Positions 1 to 10,977 of a DNA stretch of 32,543 bases are shown piece after piece (within the stretch, counting starts at the first letter, position 1; every line of letters begins with the position of its first letter). The notes below the pieces were generated by a model. That model searched no databases. It worked only from the letters and a program-made list of their open reading frames with translations, and had not been told where the DNA came from. The DNA comes from an uncultured Paracoccaceae bacterium. Its GTDB lineage: Bacteria; Pseudomonadota; Alphaproteobacteria; Rhodobacterales; Rhodobacteraceae. The stretch is from the NCBI GenBank assembly GCA_938016515.1, contig CALILP010000162.1, positions 1-32,543 on the forward strand, in the 5' to 3' direction. The translations under genes were made by a program, and so were the position numbers.

Positions 1-1317
1 ATGGTGACCGCTGGTGTCTTCCTGGTCTGCCGCATGTCCCCGCTTTTGGAGTATGCGCCGGAAGCGAAGAACTTCATCGTGTTCCTTGGTGCCTCCACCG
101 CGTTCTTTGCTGCGACGGTCGGGCTCGTGCAGAACGACATCAAACGCGTCATCGCCTATTCGACCTGTTCGCAGCTTGGCTACATGTTCGTCGCCGCAGG
201 CGTTGGCGTTTATTCCGTGGCTATGTTCCACCTGCTGACACACGCTTTTTTCAAAGCGATGTTGTTCCTTGGGGCGGGTTCCGTGATCCATGGGATGCAC
301 CATGAGCAAGACATGCGGAACTACGGTGGTTTGCGGCACAAGATGCCCAAGACCTTCTGGGCCATGATGATCGGGACGCTGGCGATCACTGGTGTGGGCG
401 TTCCGTTGCTCTACATCGGTTTCCCGGTCGGCTTTGCGGGCTTTGTATCCAAGGATGCAATTATTGAGTCCGCCTATGCGGCTGGCAACGGCTATGCCTT
501 CTGGATGCTGGTTGTGGCGGCCCTGATGACTAGCTTCTACAGCTGGCGCCTGATGTTCCTGACGTTTTATGGCACACCGCGCGGCGACAAGCACACGCAT
601 GAGCACGCACACGAAAGCCCCAATGTCATGTTGGTCCCTCTGGCCGTGCTGGCCATTGGCGCGATCTTCTCGGGCATGTATTTCTACAAGCCGTTCTTCA
701 AGTCTGACCAATATGTCGGCGAATTTTTCGGCGTGATCGAAGCTAAGGCAGAGGATCACGCATCGCTTGGCTTTACCCTGATCGCGCCTGCCTATGCAGC
801 AGGCGACGAGACCGGCGAGGACAGCCACGGCGACGATCACGGTGCCGCATGGCCGGAAGAGCCGGGGCAGGGTGCCATCTTCAAGCATCCTGACAACCAC
901 GTTCTGCACGAAGCCCACCTCGTGCCCAAGTGGGTCAAAGTCTCGCCCTTCATCGCAATGCTGTTGGGCTTCGGTCTGGCCTATCTGATGTACATCCGCC
1001 GACCCGATTTGCCCGGCAAATTGGCAGAGCAACAGCGGCCGCTTTACAACTTCCTGCTTAACAAATGGTACTTTGACGAGCTTTACGACTTTATCTTCGT
1101 CAAGCCAGCTGTGGCCGTGGGTCGCTTGCTGTGGAAGTACGGCGACACCAACACCATCGACGGTGGGATTAACGGTGTCGCCTTAGGTATCGTCCCGTTC
1201 TTCACACGGCTCGCGAATAAGGCGCAGTCCGGTTATATGTTTACTTACGCATTTGCGATGGTTCTGGGGATCACGGTGCTGCTGACCTATGTCTCACTGT
1301 TCGGGGGGGCTGGCTAA
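1..1317 (+). CDS. nuoL: NADH-quinone oxidoreductase subunit L, C-terminal part (5' end outside window)
   Basis: NuoL is one of the three antiporter-like membrane subunits of respiratory complex I and carries the long lateral helix along the membrane arm. Only 438 C-terminal residues are visible. The ATG at base 1 is almost certainly an internal Met, because the family has several hundred residues before this point and the protein opens in the middle of a conserved membrane segment. Diagnostic stretches include [19 protein letters not shown] (about residues 44-62) and the following helix with [18 protein letters not shown]. Many hydrophobic segments follow, plus two His/acidic-rich loops (about residues 197-206 and 265-290). 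The stop TAA shares its last A with the ATG of nuoM, so the two genes are translationally coupled. Confidence 0.97.
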   Translation: MVTAGVFLVCRMSPLLEYAPEAKNFIVFLGASTAFFAATVGLVQNDIKRVIAYSTCSQLGYMFVAAGVGVYSVAMFHLLTHAFFKAMLFLGAGSVIHGMHHEQDMRNYGGLRHKMPKTFWAMMIGTLAITGVGVPLLYIGFPVGFAGFVSKDAIIESAYAAGNGYAFWMLVVAALMTSFYSWRLMFLTFYGTPRGDKHTHEHAHESPNVMLVPLAVLAIGAIFSGMYFYKPFFKSDQYVGEFFGVIEAKAEDHASLGFTLIAPAYAAGDETGEDSHGDDHGAAWPEEPGQGAIFKHPDNHVLHEAHLVPKWVKVSPFIAMLLGFGLAYLMYIRRPDLPGKLAEQQRPLYNFLLNKWYFDELYDFIFVKPAVAVGRLLWKYGDTNTIDGGINGVALGIVPFFTRLANKAQSGYMFTYAFAMVLGITVLLTYVSLFGGAG

Positions 1318-2864
1318 TGGGCAACCTTCTTTCGCTCACAACCTTTATCCCGCTTGTCGGGGCGGCCATTCTGGCGCTGTTCCTGCGCGGCAACGACGAA
1401 GCAGCACAGCGCAACGCCAAGTGGGTGGCTTTGGCCACGACCGTGGCAACTTTCATCGTGTCCTTGTTCATCTACGGCCAGTTCGACCCGTCCAACACTG
1501 GCTTCCAGATGGTAGAAGAGCGCGAATGGCTCCTCGGCTTGCAATACAAGATGGGCGTCGATGGGATTTCGGTCCTGTTTGTGATGCTGACCACGTTCCT
1601 GATGCCGCTTGTCATTGCGTCCTGCTGGACCGTGGAAAGCCGCGTCAAAGAATACATGATCGCGTTCCTGATCTTGGAAACGCTGATGCTCGGCGTCTTC
1701 ATGGCGCTCGATCTGGTCCTGTTCTACCTCTTCTTCGAGGCAGGCCTGATCCCAATGTTCCTGATCATCGGGATCTGGGGTGGGGTGAACCGGATTTATG
1801 CGTCCTTCAAGTTCTTCCTGTACACGTTCCTCGGTTCGGTCCTGATGCTGGTGGCGATGGTTGCGATGTTCTACCATGCGGGCACCACGGATATCGAAGT
1901 GCTGCTGTCGCCAGACGTCACCTTTGCCTCTGACCCGCTGACGGTCCTCGGACTGAACGTCATGGGTGGGGCGCAAACTCTGATGTGGATCGCGTTCTTC
2001 GCAAGTTTCGCGGTGAAGATGCCGATGTGGCCTGTCCACACATGGCTGCCGGACGCACACGTACAAGCCCCTACGGCCGGGTCGGTTGTGCTGGCGGCAA
2101 TTTTGCTGAAAATGGGTGGCTACGGCTTTTTGCGGTTCAGCCTGCCAATGTTCCCTGTCGGGTCCGAGGTCATGGGGCCGTTGGTCTTGTGGCTGTCAGT
2201 GATTGCGATTGTTTACACTTCGCTTGTGGCACTGGTCCAAGAGGACATGAAGAAACTGATCGCCTATTCATCCGTCGCCCACATGGGTTACGTCACGATG
2301 GGGATCTTTGCCGTGAACCAGCAGGGCATCGACGGGGCGATCTTCCAGATGATCAGCCACGGTTTTATCTCCGGGGCGCTCTTCCTCTGTGTCGGCGTGA
2401 TCTACGACCGGATGCACACCCGCGAGATTGACGCCTACGGCGGCCTCGTGAACCGGATGCCAGCCTACGCGCTGATCTTTATGTTCTTCACGATGGCCAA
2501 CGTCGGCTTGCCGGGGACCTCTGGGTTTGTTGGGGAATTCCTGACGCTGATGGGCATCTTCCAGGTGAACACATGGATTGCAGTGATCGCAACAACCGGT
2601 GTGATCTTGTCGGCAGCTTATGCGCTTTGGCTGTATCGCCGGGTGGTGATGGGCGACCTGATCAAAGAAAGCCTCAAGACCATATCCGACATGACCACCC
2701 GCGAGCGAGCGATCTTTGCGCCGCTTGTCTTCATGACCCTGCTGCTGGGTGTTTACCCGGCCCCGGTACTGGACGCGATTGGCCCATCGGTTGAGGCGCT
2801 GGTCGCCAACTACGAAACAGCTGTGCAGACTTATGAAGCTGCCAACCAGCTTGCTGCGAATTAA
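1317..2864 (+). CDS. nuoM: NADH-quinone oxidoreductase subunit M
   Basis: NuoM is a proton-pumping, antiporter-like subunit of complex I in the cytoplasmic membrane. The 515 residues match the usual family length of about 500-520, with hydrophobic helices throughout. The signature [17 protein letters not shown] lies at about residues 308-325. Earlier conserved stretches include [18 protein letters not shown] (about 239-256), with the His and acidic residues typical of the channel. The start overlaps the nuoL stop by one base (TAATG), which fixes this ATG. Twelve bases separate its stop region from nuoN, consistent with one nuo operon. Confidence 0.98.
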   Translation: MGNLLSLTTFIPLVGAAILALFLRGNDEAAQRNAKWVALATTVATFIVSLFIYGQFDPSNTGFQMVEEREWLLGLQYKMGVDGISVLFVMLTTFLMPLVIASCWTVESRVKEYMIAFLILETLMLGVFMALDLVLFYLFFEAGLIPMFLIIGIWGGVNRIYASFKFFLYTFLGSVLMLVAMVAMFYHAGTTDIEVLLSPDVTFASDPLTVLGLNVMGGAQTLMWIAFFASFAVKMPMWPVHTWLPDAHVQAPTAGSVVLAAILLKMGGYGFLRFSLPMFPVGSEVMGPLVLWLSVIAIVYTSLVALVQEDMKKLIAYSSVAHMGYVTMGIFAVNQQGIDGAIFQMISHGFISGALFLCVGVIYDRMHTREIDAYGGLVNRMPAYALIFMFFTMANVGLPGTSGFVGEFLTLMGIFQVNTWIAVIATTGVILSAAYALWLYRRVVMGDLIKESLKTISDMTTRERAIFAPLVFMTLLLGVYPAPVLDAIGPSVEALVANYETAVQTYEAANQLAAN

Positions 2865-2875
2865 GGACGGACATT

Positions 2876-4321
2876 ATGATTGCCGCTGATCTTCAAATTG
2901 TCCTGCCCGAGATTGTCCTCGCGGTTTATGCGATGGCCGCACTTCTTGTTGCGGTCTACACAACCAAAGACGGTATGGCACCATTGCTGACTTGGGCCAC
3001 GTCAGGGCTGTTTGTCCTGATGGGTGTTTGGATTGCAATTAACGGTAACGGGACGAATGTCGCCTTCGGCGGTATGTTCGTCGACGATGGCTTCGCGCGG
3101 TTCTCCAAGGTGGTGATCCTGCTGTCGGCTGCAGCCATCCTTCTGATGTCAGAAGCCTACATGCAACGACGCGATCTTTTGCGGTTCGAATATCCGCTTC
3201 TGTTGGCCCTCGCAGTGGTTGGCATGATGGTTATGGTCTCTGCGGGCGACCTGATGGCGCTTTACATGGGCCTCGAACTTCAATCATTGGCGCTTTACGT
3301 GGTGGCCGCCCTGCGCCGCGATTCGGTCAAATCGACCGAAGCGGGCCTGAAATACTTTGTCCTTGGCGCGCTGTCCTCTGGTCTGCTCCTTTACGGCGCA
3401 TCGCTGACATACGGTTTCGCAGGCACGACGCTGTTCTCGGGTATCATCAAAGCGGTGAGCACGGACGTTTCGCTGGGCCTGCTGTTCGGTCTTGTCTTCC
3501 TGATTGCGGGCTTCGCTTTCAAGGTTTCGGCGGCGCCATTCCACATGTGGACACCAGACGTCTACGAAGGCTCCCCCACGCCGGTCACGGCCTTCTTCGC
3601 GACAGCGCCTAAAGTGGCAGCGATCGCGCTCTTCGCGCGCGTCGTACATGACGCCTTTGGTGGGGTGGTTGGCGACTGGCAACAGATCGTGGCGCTGTTG
3701 TCCGTGGCGTCGATGTTCCTTGGGGCCATCGCAGCCATCGGCCAGACGAACATCAAACGCCTGATGGCTTATTCTTCGATCGCGCATATGGGTTTTGCCC
3801 TGATGGGCTTGGCTGCAGGGACAGCCTTCGGCGTGCAAGCGATGCTGATCTATATGGCAATCTACGTCGTCATGAACATCGGCACCTTCGCCTTCATCCT
3901 GTCGATGGAGCGGGACGGAGACGTCGTCACCGACATCACAGCGCTGAAGTCCTATTCCACTAAAGAGCCGCTGCGGGCGCTGGCCATGTTGGTCCTGATG
4001 TTCTCTTTAGCGGGCGTGCCACCTATGGTTGGCTTCTTCGGCAAGTTCTACGTTTTGCGGGCAGCCTACGAAGGCGGCCATGCATGGCTCGCTGTGGCAG
4101 GCGTGATCGCCTCTGTCATCGGCGCGTTCTATTACTTGCGGATCGTCTACTACATGTACTTTGGGGAAGAGACAGAAGGCCTGAACGGCAAGCTGTCCCC
4201 GGTCCTGTGGGTCGCCTGTATGGGGTCCGCATTGGTGCTGGCCATCGGCTGGCTGCCGGGCATCAACCTTTTCGGTATCGAGCCTGCAGCAGCAGCGGCA
4301 GCGGCGACGCTTGTCAACTAG
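2876..4321 (+). CDS. nuoN: NADH-quinone oxidoreductase subunit N
   Basis: NuoN is the third antiporter-like subunit of complex I. The 481 residues fit the family and consist mainly of membrane helices. The conserved segment [20 protein letters not shown] is at about residues 288-307, and [20 protein letters not shown] at about 220-239. A purine-rich ribosome-binding site (aaggacgg) precedes the ATG by five bases, and the gene starts 11 bases after nuoM ends. The C terminus is Ala-rich. It is the last nuo gene here; birA follows after about 70 bases in the same orientation. Confidence 0.98.
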   Translation: MIAADLQIVLPEIVLAVYAMAALLVAVYTTKDGMAPLLTWATSGLFVLMGVWIAINGNGTNVAFGGMFVDDGFARFSKVVILLSAAAILLMSEAYMQRRDLLRFEYPLLLALAVVGMMVMVSAGDLMALYMGLELQSLALYVVAALRRDSVKSTEAGLKYFVLGALSSGLLLYGASLTYGFAGTTLFSGIIKAVSTDVSLGLLFGLVFLIAGFAFKVSAAPFHMWTPDVYEGSPTPVTAFFATAPKVAAIALFARVVHDAFGGVVGDWQQIVALLSVASMFLGAIAAIGQTNIKRLMAYSSIAHMGFALMGLAAGTAFGVQAMLIYMAIYVVMNIGTFAFILSMERDGDVVTDITALKSYSTKEPLRALAMLVLMFSLAGVPPMVGFFGKFYVLRAAYEGGHAWLAVAGVIASVIGAFYYLRIVYYMYFGEETEGLNGKLSPVLWVACMGSALVLAIGWLPGINLFGIEPAAAAAAATLVN

Positions 4322-4389
4322 GTCGCTTTGCATTTCTCGGGCAAATCACGCATCGTGAAACGCGTTCGACCTTAGAGAGAGGCAGCGTT

Positions 4390-5163
4390 TTGCGATCCAA
4401 CCCAAATGCAAACGACCGACTGGGGCCGGAATGGCCCGAAGGCACAGACAGGATTGTCTTGAGTTCGGTCGACAGCACCATGGCAGAGGCCGCGCGACGT
4501 GCAGCGACGCTGAACAAACCAACCTGGATCATGGCGCAACATCAGACGTCTGCGCGGGGGCGGCAAGGCAAGCCGTGGATCAACCCACCGGGCAACCTAT
4601 CGGCGACTTACATCTTCAAGCCTGACTGCACAGCACAAGAAGCGGCCAAAAGGTCTTTCCTTGCCGCAAATGCTTTGTTTGAAGCTTTGGCGCTGTTTGT
4701 CGAGACTGAGAAACTGAGCCTCAAGTGGCCGAATGATGTCTTGCTTGATGGGGGCAAGGTTGCCGGCATTTTGCTGGAAAGCACGGGCAAAGGCGCCTAC
4801 GTTGATTGGCTGTCCATCGGGATTGGGGTGAACCTTGCCCATGTCCCGCAAGGCGTCGAAAATGCGGCCTTCGCACCCGTGAGTTTGAAAAGCGCTGGCG
4901 GGGATACGGTCATGCCTGAAGATTTCCTTTGCAAGCTCGCCTCAGCCTACGCAACGCAAGAGCTTAAACTGGCAAAACTGGGGTTTGACCGGATCCGCAC
5001 TGATTGGCTGAAACATGCAGCACGGCTTGGCGATCAGATCACAGCGCGCACGGGGCGCGAAGATATCAAAGGTACCTTTGACACGATCGACAAGGATGGC
5101 AATCTGGTACTGATCACGGCCAAAGGGCCGCAGGCCATCACGGCCGCAGACGTTTTTTTCTAG
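4390..5163 (+). CDS. birA: biotin--[acetyl-CoA-carboxylase] ligase (BirA, single-function type)
   Basis: This enzyme activates biotin with ATP and transfers it to the biotin carboxyl carrier protein. The open frame extends further upstream inside nuoN, but the first sensible start is the TTG at 4390, with agagagg about seven bases before it; no in-frame ATG occurs until after the first conserved motif region begins. This gives 257 residues, typical for BirA without an N-terminal repressor domain. The biotinyl-AMP loop reads GRQGKPW (57-63) and the catalytic core KWPND (112-116) followed by GGKVAGIL (121-128). A short C-terminal domain follows. No helix-turn-helix is present, so it should not act as a DNA-binding repressor. 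The nuoN-birA-coaX-rnj order is common in Rhodobacterales. Confidence 0.93.
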   Translation: MRSNPNANDRLGPEWPEGTDRIVLSSVDSTMAEAARRAATLNKPTWIMAQHQTSARGRQGKPWINPPGNLSATYIFKPDCTAQEAAKRSFLAANALFEALALFVETEKLSLKWPNDVLLDGGKVAGILLESTGKGAYVDWLSIGIGVNLAHVPQGVENAAFAPVSLKSAGGDTVMPEDFLCKLASAYATQELKLAKLGFDRIRTDWLKHAARLGDQITARTGREDIKGTFDTIDKDGNLVLITAKGPQAITAADVFF

Positions 5164-5173
5164 GGGGACGCCC

Positions 5174-5947
5174 ATGCTTTTGGCCATCGACTGCGGAAAT
5201 ACAAATACGGTCTTCGCGATCTGGGACGGTGAGACGTTCATCGCCAATTGGCGAACGTCCACGGAATGGCAGCGGACAGCGGACCAGTATTATGTCTGGC
5301 TATCAAGTCTGATGGCGTTTCAGAACATCGACGTGGACATCGACGAAGTCATCGTCAGTTCCACAGTGCCGCGTGTGGTCTTTAATCTGCGGGTCTTTTC
5401 GGACCGGTATTTCAACTGCCGGCCCTTGGTCGTTGGCAAAGCGGACTGCGGCTTGCCTGCAAACCCCCGCGTCGATGAAGGCACACAAGTGGGGCCGGAC
5501 CGCTTGGTCAATGCAGCTGGGGCCTATGATAAATACGGCGGCGATCTGATCGTTGTGGACTTTGGAACTGCCACGACCTTCGACGTGGTGGCATCCGATG
5601 GGGCCTATGTGGGCGGTGTCATCGCCCCCGGCGTGAACCTGTCATTGGAGGCGCTGCACAATGCGGCGGCGGCCTTGCCGCACGTTGATATCTCCAAACC
5701 ACAATCCGTTGTGGGCACCAACACGGTCGCCTGCATGCAATCGGGCGTCTTTTGGGGTTACATCGGTCTGGTGCGTGAGATATGCGCCCGGATCAAGGCG
5801 GAACGCGGCGTGCCGATGCAGGTCATCTCGACCGGCGGTCTGGCGCCCTTGTTTCAGCAATCCGAGGCACTTTTTGATGCCTTTGAAGAAGAATTAACGA
5901 TCCACGGCCTGACCGTGATCCACGCGTTTAATAAGGAACTTCCATGA
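5174..5947 (+). CDS. coaX: type III pantothenate kinase
   Basis: CoaX phosphorylates pantothenate, the first step of coenzyme A synthesis, and is insensitive to CoA feedback in characterised members. The 257 residues match the family. Visible motifs are the phosphate loop DCGNT (6-10), the pantothenate-binding GPDR (107-110) and the second phosphate motif DFGTATT (129-135). The ATG follows ggggga that overlaps the birA stop, and ten bases separate the two genes. The stop overlaps the start of the RNase J gene in ATGA, so the genes are co-translated. Confidence 0.96.
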   Translation: MLLAIDCGNTNTVFAIWDGETFIANWRTSTEWQRTADQYYVWLSSLMAFQNIDVDIDEVIVSSTVPRVVFNLRVFSDRYFNCRPLVVGKADCGLPANPRVDEGTQVGPDRLVNAAGAYDKYGGDLIVVDFGTATTFDVVASDGAYVGGVIAPGVNLSLEALHNAAAALPHVDISKPQSVVGTNTVACMQSGVFWGYIGLVREICARIKAERGVPMQVISTGGLAPLFQQSEALFDAFEEELTIHGLTVIHAFNKELP

Positions 5948-7617
5948 GCAAAAGCTCTGATCGTCTGATCTATCTGCCCCTTGGTGGGGCCGGTGAAATC
6001 GGCATGAATGCATATGTTTACGGCTACGGTAAGCCGGGGAAAGAACGGCTGATCGTCGTCGACCTTGGCGTGACCTTTCCGGACATGGACAGCACACCTG
6101 GCGTGGACCTGATCCTGCCTGACATCACATGGCTACGCGAACGCAAAGCCCAGATCGACGGCATCTTTATCACGCACGCCCACGAAGACCACGTCGGGGC
6201 AATCGGGCACTACTGGGAAGAGTTGGGCGCACCCGTGTATGCGCGCGCCTTCACAGCCGCCATCGCACGGCGCAAGTTGTCCGAACATGGGCTACCGGAC
6301 TCAGTGGTGAACGTTGTCGGCACATATCCAGAAGAGATCAAATGCGGGCCACTGACAGTCTCCTATCTGCCGATTTCGCACTCGATCCCCGAAAGCTCTG
6401 GCCTTGTGATCGACAGCCCGGACGGACGCATCCTGCACTCTGGTGATTTCAAAATCGACCTGACACCCGGTGTCGGTGAAGCTTTCGATGCAAACCTTTG
6501 GGCCGAAGTCAGCAAACCTGGCGTCAAAGCGCTGGTCTGCGACAGCACAAACGTGTTCTCACCAGAGGCGGGCCGCTCTGAATCCACCATCGGCCCTGCA
6601 ATCACAGAGTTGATGAAAGACGCGACTGGCATGGTCGTGGCCACCACGTTTGCTTCCAACATTGCGCGCCTGAAAACGCTGGCACTGGCAGCTCAAGCCG
6701 CCGACCGATCGGTGGTCCTGCTGGGCCGGGCGATGCGGCGCATGGTGGAAACCGCCACCGAAGTCGGCATCCTAAAGGGCTTCCCGGCTGTGGTCAGCCC
6801 CGAAGATGCGCTGCAAATGCCGCGTGAACATGTGATGCTGCTGGTCACCGGCAGCCAAGGCGAACGCCGCGCGGCATCGGCGCAATTGGCGAACGGTAAC
6901 TACCTGGGCATCAAACTGAAAGAAGGGGACACCTTCCTTTTCTCCTCCAAGACAATCCCCGGCAATGAGCGGGGTGTGATCCGTATCATGAACCAGCTGT
7001 CGGAGCTGGGGGTCGATGTGGTGGATGACAACGGGGGCAAATACCACGTCTCTGGCCACGCCAATCGCCCCGACATCGAGGCCTTGCACGAGATCACCAA
7101 ACCGCAGATCGTGGTCCCCATGCACGGGGAACACCGGCATTTGCGTGAACACGTTAAGATCGCTCAAGCCAGCGGCCGCACCGGCATCGTGGCCGTGAAC
7201 GGTATGATGATCGACCTGTCAGGCAACGCGCCCACTGTAGCGGAATATATCGAGACGGGCCGCACCTATCTCGACGGCTCCTCTAAAGTTGGCCAGTTCG
7301 ATGGGGTCATCCGGGATCGTATCCGCATGGCGCTCAACGGGCAGGTCATTGTCACCCTGATCATCGACGAGAACGACGAACCGCTGGGTGATCCGTGGGT
7401 CGAGGTCAAAGGCATGGCGGAAACCGGAAATTCCAACACGGCCTTGGTTGATGTCATCGAAGAGGACTTGAGCCAGTTCATCAACCGGGCAGAGGCCAAA
7501 ACGCTGCGCGACGACGAAAAGCTGGAAAAAGAACTGAAAACCATTGCCCGCCGGACCTGCCAATCCGAGATCGGCAAAAAGCCAGAGGTCATGGTGATCA
7601 CGTCGCGGCTCAGCTAG
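5944..7617 (+). CDS. rnj: ribonuclease J (metallo-beta-lactamase/beta-CASP family)
   Basis: RNase J is a cytoplasmic 5'-3' exo- and endoribonuclease for mRNA decay and rRNA maturation. The 557 residues match the family. The zinc-binding motif HAHEDH is at 78-83, with further metal-ligand regions around residues 140-150 (PISHSIPES) and 160-170 (HSGDFKID). The beta-CASP insertion and the C-terminal RNase J domain (about 460-557) follow. The start ATG overlaps the coaX stop by four bases. In many alphaproteobacteria RNase J coexists with RNase E. Confidence 0.95.
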   Translation: MSKSSDRLIYLPLGGAGEIGMNAYVYGYGKPGKERLIVVDLGVTFPDMDSTPGVDLILPDITWLRERKAQIDGIFITHAHEDHVGAIGHYWEELGAPVYARAFTAAIARRKLSEHGLPDSVVNVVGTYPEEIKCGPLTVSYLPISHSIPESSGLVIDSPDGRILHSGDFKIDLTPGVGEAFDANLWAEVSKPGVKALVCDSTNVFSPEAGRSESTIGPAITELMKDATGMVVATTFASNIARLKTLALAAQAADRSVVLLGRAMRRMVETATEVGILKGFPAVVSPEDALQMPREHVMLLVTGSQGERRAASAQLANGNYLGIKLKEGDTFLFSSKTIPGNERGVIRIMNQLSELGVDVVDDNGGKYHVSGHANRPDIEALHEITKPQIVVPMHGEHRHLREHVKIAQASGRTGIVAVNGMMIDLSGNAPTVAEYIETGRTYLDGSSKVGQFDGVIRDRIRMALNGQVIVTLIIDENDEPLGDPWVEVKGMAETGNSNTALVDVIEEDLSQFINRAEAKTLRDDEKLEKELKTIARRTCQSEIGKKPEVMVITSRLS

Positions 7618-7622
7618 GACGC

Positions 7623-8252
7623 ATGATGTTCAAGACTATTGCAGGATCGGTTTGTTTCGCGTCGCTGACAACTGCGGTGGTGGCACAAAGCTTTCCTGCA
7701 ATAGATACGGTGTTTGTCTATGATGTGACGTCGCAGGAAGGTGATACACCCTCGCGCGAATACGTGGCAGAGCTGACGATTGTTGAGGTCGACCGTGATA
7801 TCGTCACCTTTGCGTTGTGTGAGTTGGACACGCAGGCCTGCTCACTTGGTCAAACCGATGGCATATTTGCAGGCTATTTTGAGTTCTACGATCTCGGCGA
7901 TCCGGTGCCGACGCGCCTGATCGAGGACATGAAGTACGGCTATCTGGAAGACGTGCTGTATCCACCGGGTCAATACACACCTTATGTCGACGGACGAGAG
8001 GTCATTTGGGAAAGGGGCGGTTCTGCAAAAGGGCGTTTCACTCAGACCTGTTGTGTGGCTGGCGAAGATGGGCAACAGCTTTGGAAGATGACCTTTCAGG
8101 AAGTCTTCAACGGTGGTGGCCCAACAACGATCACCCAGCATGTTGATCCCGAACTTGGCTGGTTCGTGTACGAGCGGGCCGAGGTGGAATTTGCAACGCT
8201 GCCGACGCAGATCGTCGAGTTGCGGCTGTCAGAAGTGCGTGCGTCCAAATAG
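7623..8252 (+). CDS. secreted protein of unknown function
   Basis: I do not recognise this 209-residue protein. It begins with a likely Sec signal peptide (residues 1 to about 22, ending near VVAQS) and should be exported to the periplasm. The mature part is acidic and rich in beta-type segments, with Cys residues near 62 and 69 and a CC pair near 141-142 that could form disulfides. No membrane helix follows the signal. It starts only five bases after the RNase J stop, so it is probably read from the same transcript, although it has no evident functional link with RNA decay. The ATG at 7623 is followed at once by a second in-frame ATG at 7626, so the start could be one codon later. Confidence 0.75.
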   Translation: MMFKTIAGSVCFASLTTAVVAQSFPAIDTVFVYDVTSQEGDTPSREYVAELTIVEVDRDIVTFALCELDTQACSLGQTDGIFAGYFEFYDLGDPVPTRLIEDMKYGYLEDVLYPPGQYTPYVDGREVIWERGGSAKGRFTQTCCVAGEDGQQLWKMTFQEVFNGGGPTTITQHVDPELGWFVYERAEVEFATLPTQIVELRLSEVRASK

Positions 8253-8333
8253 AAAATGGGGGCTCAAAGCGCGGTGCCACTGCGTTCGAAAAAGAATGAA
8301 ATTCGCAGGCTTTAGGTGCAGAAAGTGCGTTGT

Positions 8334-8567
8334 TTATCCGTTTTCCAGGCGCACGAGTCGCGCAACCAGTCTACGGGTGACCGGCGCCATCACCAGTACC
8401 AGTGGGAAGGCGACGGCCCAGCTTGCCACCCAAGAGCCCATCCAGACACCGCCAAAGCCATCCCCAAACCCGATAGCCCGCCATGTGGCGATCGCCGTGA
8501 CGCAAAACGTCATCAGCCCCGATAGGATCAAGCCAAAAAGATACGGTGCGGCGCGGGCAGGGAACAT
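8334..8567 (-). CDS. DUF2798 family small membrane protein
   Basis: A 77-residue protein with two membrane helices: about residues 8-26 (YLFGLILSGLMTFCVTAI) and about 42-62 (SWVASWAVAFPLVLVMAPV), followed by a basic C terminus. This arrangement matches DUF2798, a family of unknown function common in proteobacteria. The open frame extends 11 codons further upstream, but I chose the Met that opens MFPARAAPYLFG because GGAG lies seven bases ahead of it and family members begin this way. It lies 90 bases downstream of the helicase gene on the same strand. Confidence 0.8.
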   Translation of the reverse strand: MFPARAAPYLFGLILSGLMTFCVTAIATWRAIGFGDGFGGVWMGSWVASWAVAFPLVLVMAPVTRRLVARLVRLENG

Positions 8568-8598
8568 GTGTGACTCCGGACATTTAATGTCACAAAGC

Positions 8599-8629
8599 AA
8601 AACACCGCGACCCTGTCGAGAGCGCGGCG
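8599..8629 (-). terminator. possible intrinsic terminator of the DEAD-box helicase gene
   Basis: On the minus strand a 7-bp stem (arms 8623-8629 and 8603-8609, one G-U pair) encloses a 13-base loop and is followed by TTTT. It lies 27 bases after the helicase stop. The long loop makes it only moderately convincing. Confidence 0.45.
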
Positions 8630-8655
8630 TTCACAAAAAGAGGATTTTGGCAAAC

Positions 8656-10134
<1,479 letters not shown>

Positions 10135-10162
10135 ATGCGCCTTTCAAAATTGCGGCATCTGT

Positions 10163-10184
10163 GGCCGCACAGTTGAAAGCGGCC
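10163..10184 (-). promoter_or_regulatory. leader hairpin upstream of the helicase gene
   Basis: A perfect 6-bp stem (GGCCGC / GCGGCC) with a 10-base loop lies about 30-50 bases before the helicase start codon. A TTGACC element sits at 10248-10243 on the same strand, so the hairpin would be in the 5' untranslated region if that is the -35 box. No function is demonstrated. Confidence 0.35.
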
Positions 10185-10269
10185 CGCCCGACCGGATTGT
10201 CGGAACGTTGGACAAGGCCGTCCTAAGCGGATGACCGGCATAGGTCAAGGAAATCAGCGATTTGGGACG

Positions 10270-10875
10270 TCAGGACAGTGTCGTCTGTGGCATATACCCT
10301 GCAGCCAAGACCCGAACGATCGGTATTGGCGTCAAAACGGAAACAATTGCACGCGGATTGCAAGAAACCGCGGAACGATATCCTTCGGGTGTGTAAGGGT
10401 GCAGGGCTGACTTCCAAACCAAGTGCGGCGCATCTTCTATCAATACAAAGGTCCCATCCGGCAAATCCGTAAGCTTTGCGTTGTATCGCACCTGTGTCCG
10501 GTCCCGCCGAACCCGTGCGGGGTGCAAGACCCTGTCCATGTCCTTTGCACTGGGCCGCGTGCCCGCTGCCGTTTCCCAATGAGAAACAAACGTGCGATAG
10601 GCGACCCGCCTGCAATAGCCGCAAGGCCGGTGGCCGGCGGCAAGGGCTGCAGCCTCGTCGAGAAAGAACAACTCGGTCCAGTTCCGGCCCGTCATGACCG
10701 GTCGTTTGCGGCCCTGCCAGTCAAGCGTGCAGCAAATCCACGCATGATGCGACCACCGGGACGTGCCCAGAGTTTTATTCTCGCGGTGAATAATCCCGCG
10801 ATTGCCGGTCAGGGTCCCCCTTGCTGGGGTTGCAGTGATTTCGCCTGTGGGCAGGACGCGGTTTTGAAGAGGCAT
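10270..10875 (-). CDS. conserved hypothetical protein with Cys-x2-Cys pair
   Basis: A 201-residue soluble protein. It resembles a conserved uncharacterised family I recognise by the opening MPLQNRV and by GHRPCGYCRR (81-90), where Cys85 and Cys88 could bind a metal ion. Two further Cys are adjacent at 48-49 (WICCT). Many Trp, His and Arg residues suggest a nucleic-acid or cofactor-binding fold, but this is inference. No signal peptide or membrane helix is visible. The ribosome-binding site is weak. The gene lies about 135 bases upstream of the helicase on the same strand and could be co-transcribed with it. Confidence 0.72.
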   Translation of the reverse strand: MPLQNRVLPTGEITATPARGTLTGNRGIIHRENKTLGTSRWSHHAWICCTLDWQGRKRPVMTGRNWTELFFLDEAAALAAGHRPCGYCRRVAYRTFVSHWETAAGTRPSAKDMDRVLHPARVRRDRTQVRYNAKLTDLPDGTFVLIEDAPHLVWKSALHPYTPEGYRSAVSCNPRAIVSVLTPIPIVRVLAAGYMPQTTLS

Positions 10876-10977
10876 GTGCCCGAGGTTAGCGTGGCGCGCC
10901 GCTTTTTCAAAGCCGGTGGAAGCGCGGCCTCCACACCTCCGAAGTTTTTTTGACCAAAAGAAGGAGGGGCAAGTCTG

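Noticed and set aside
4084-4389. Long N-terminal extension of BirA from an upstream ATG
   Set aside because: It runs out of frame through nuoN and has no BirA-like or helix-turn-helix sequence; the TTG at 4390 fits the family.
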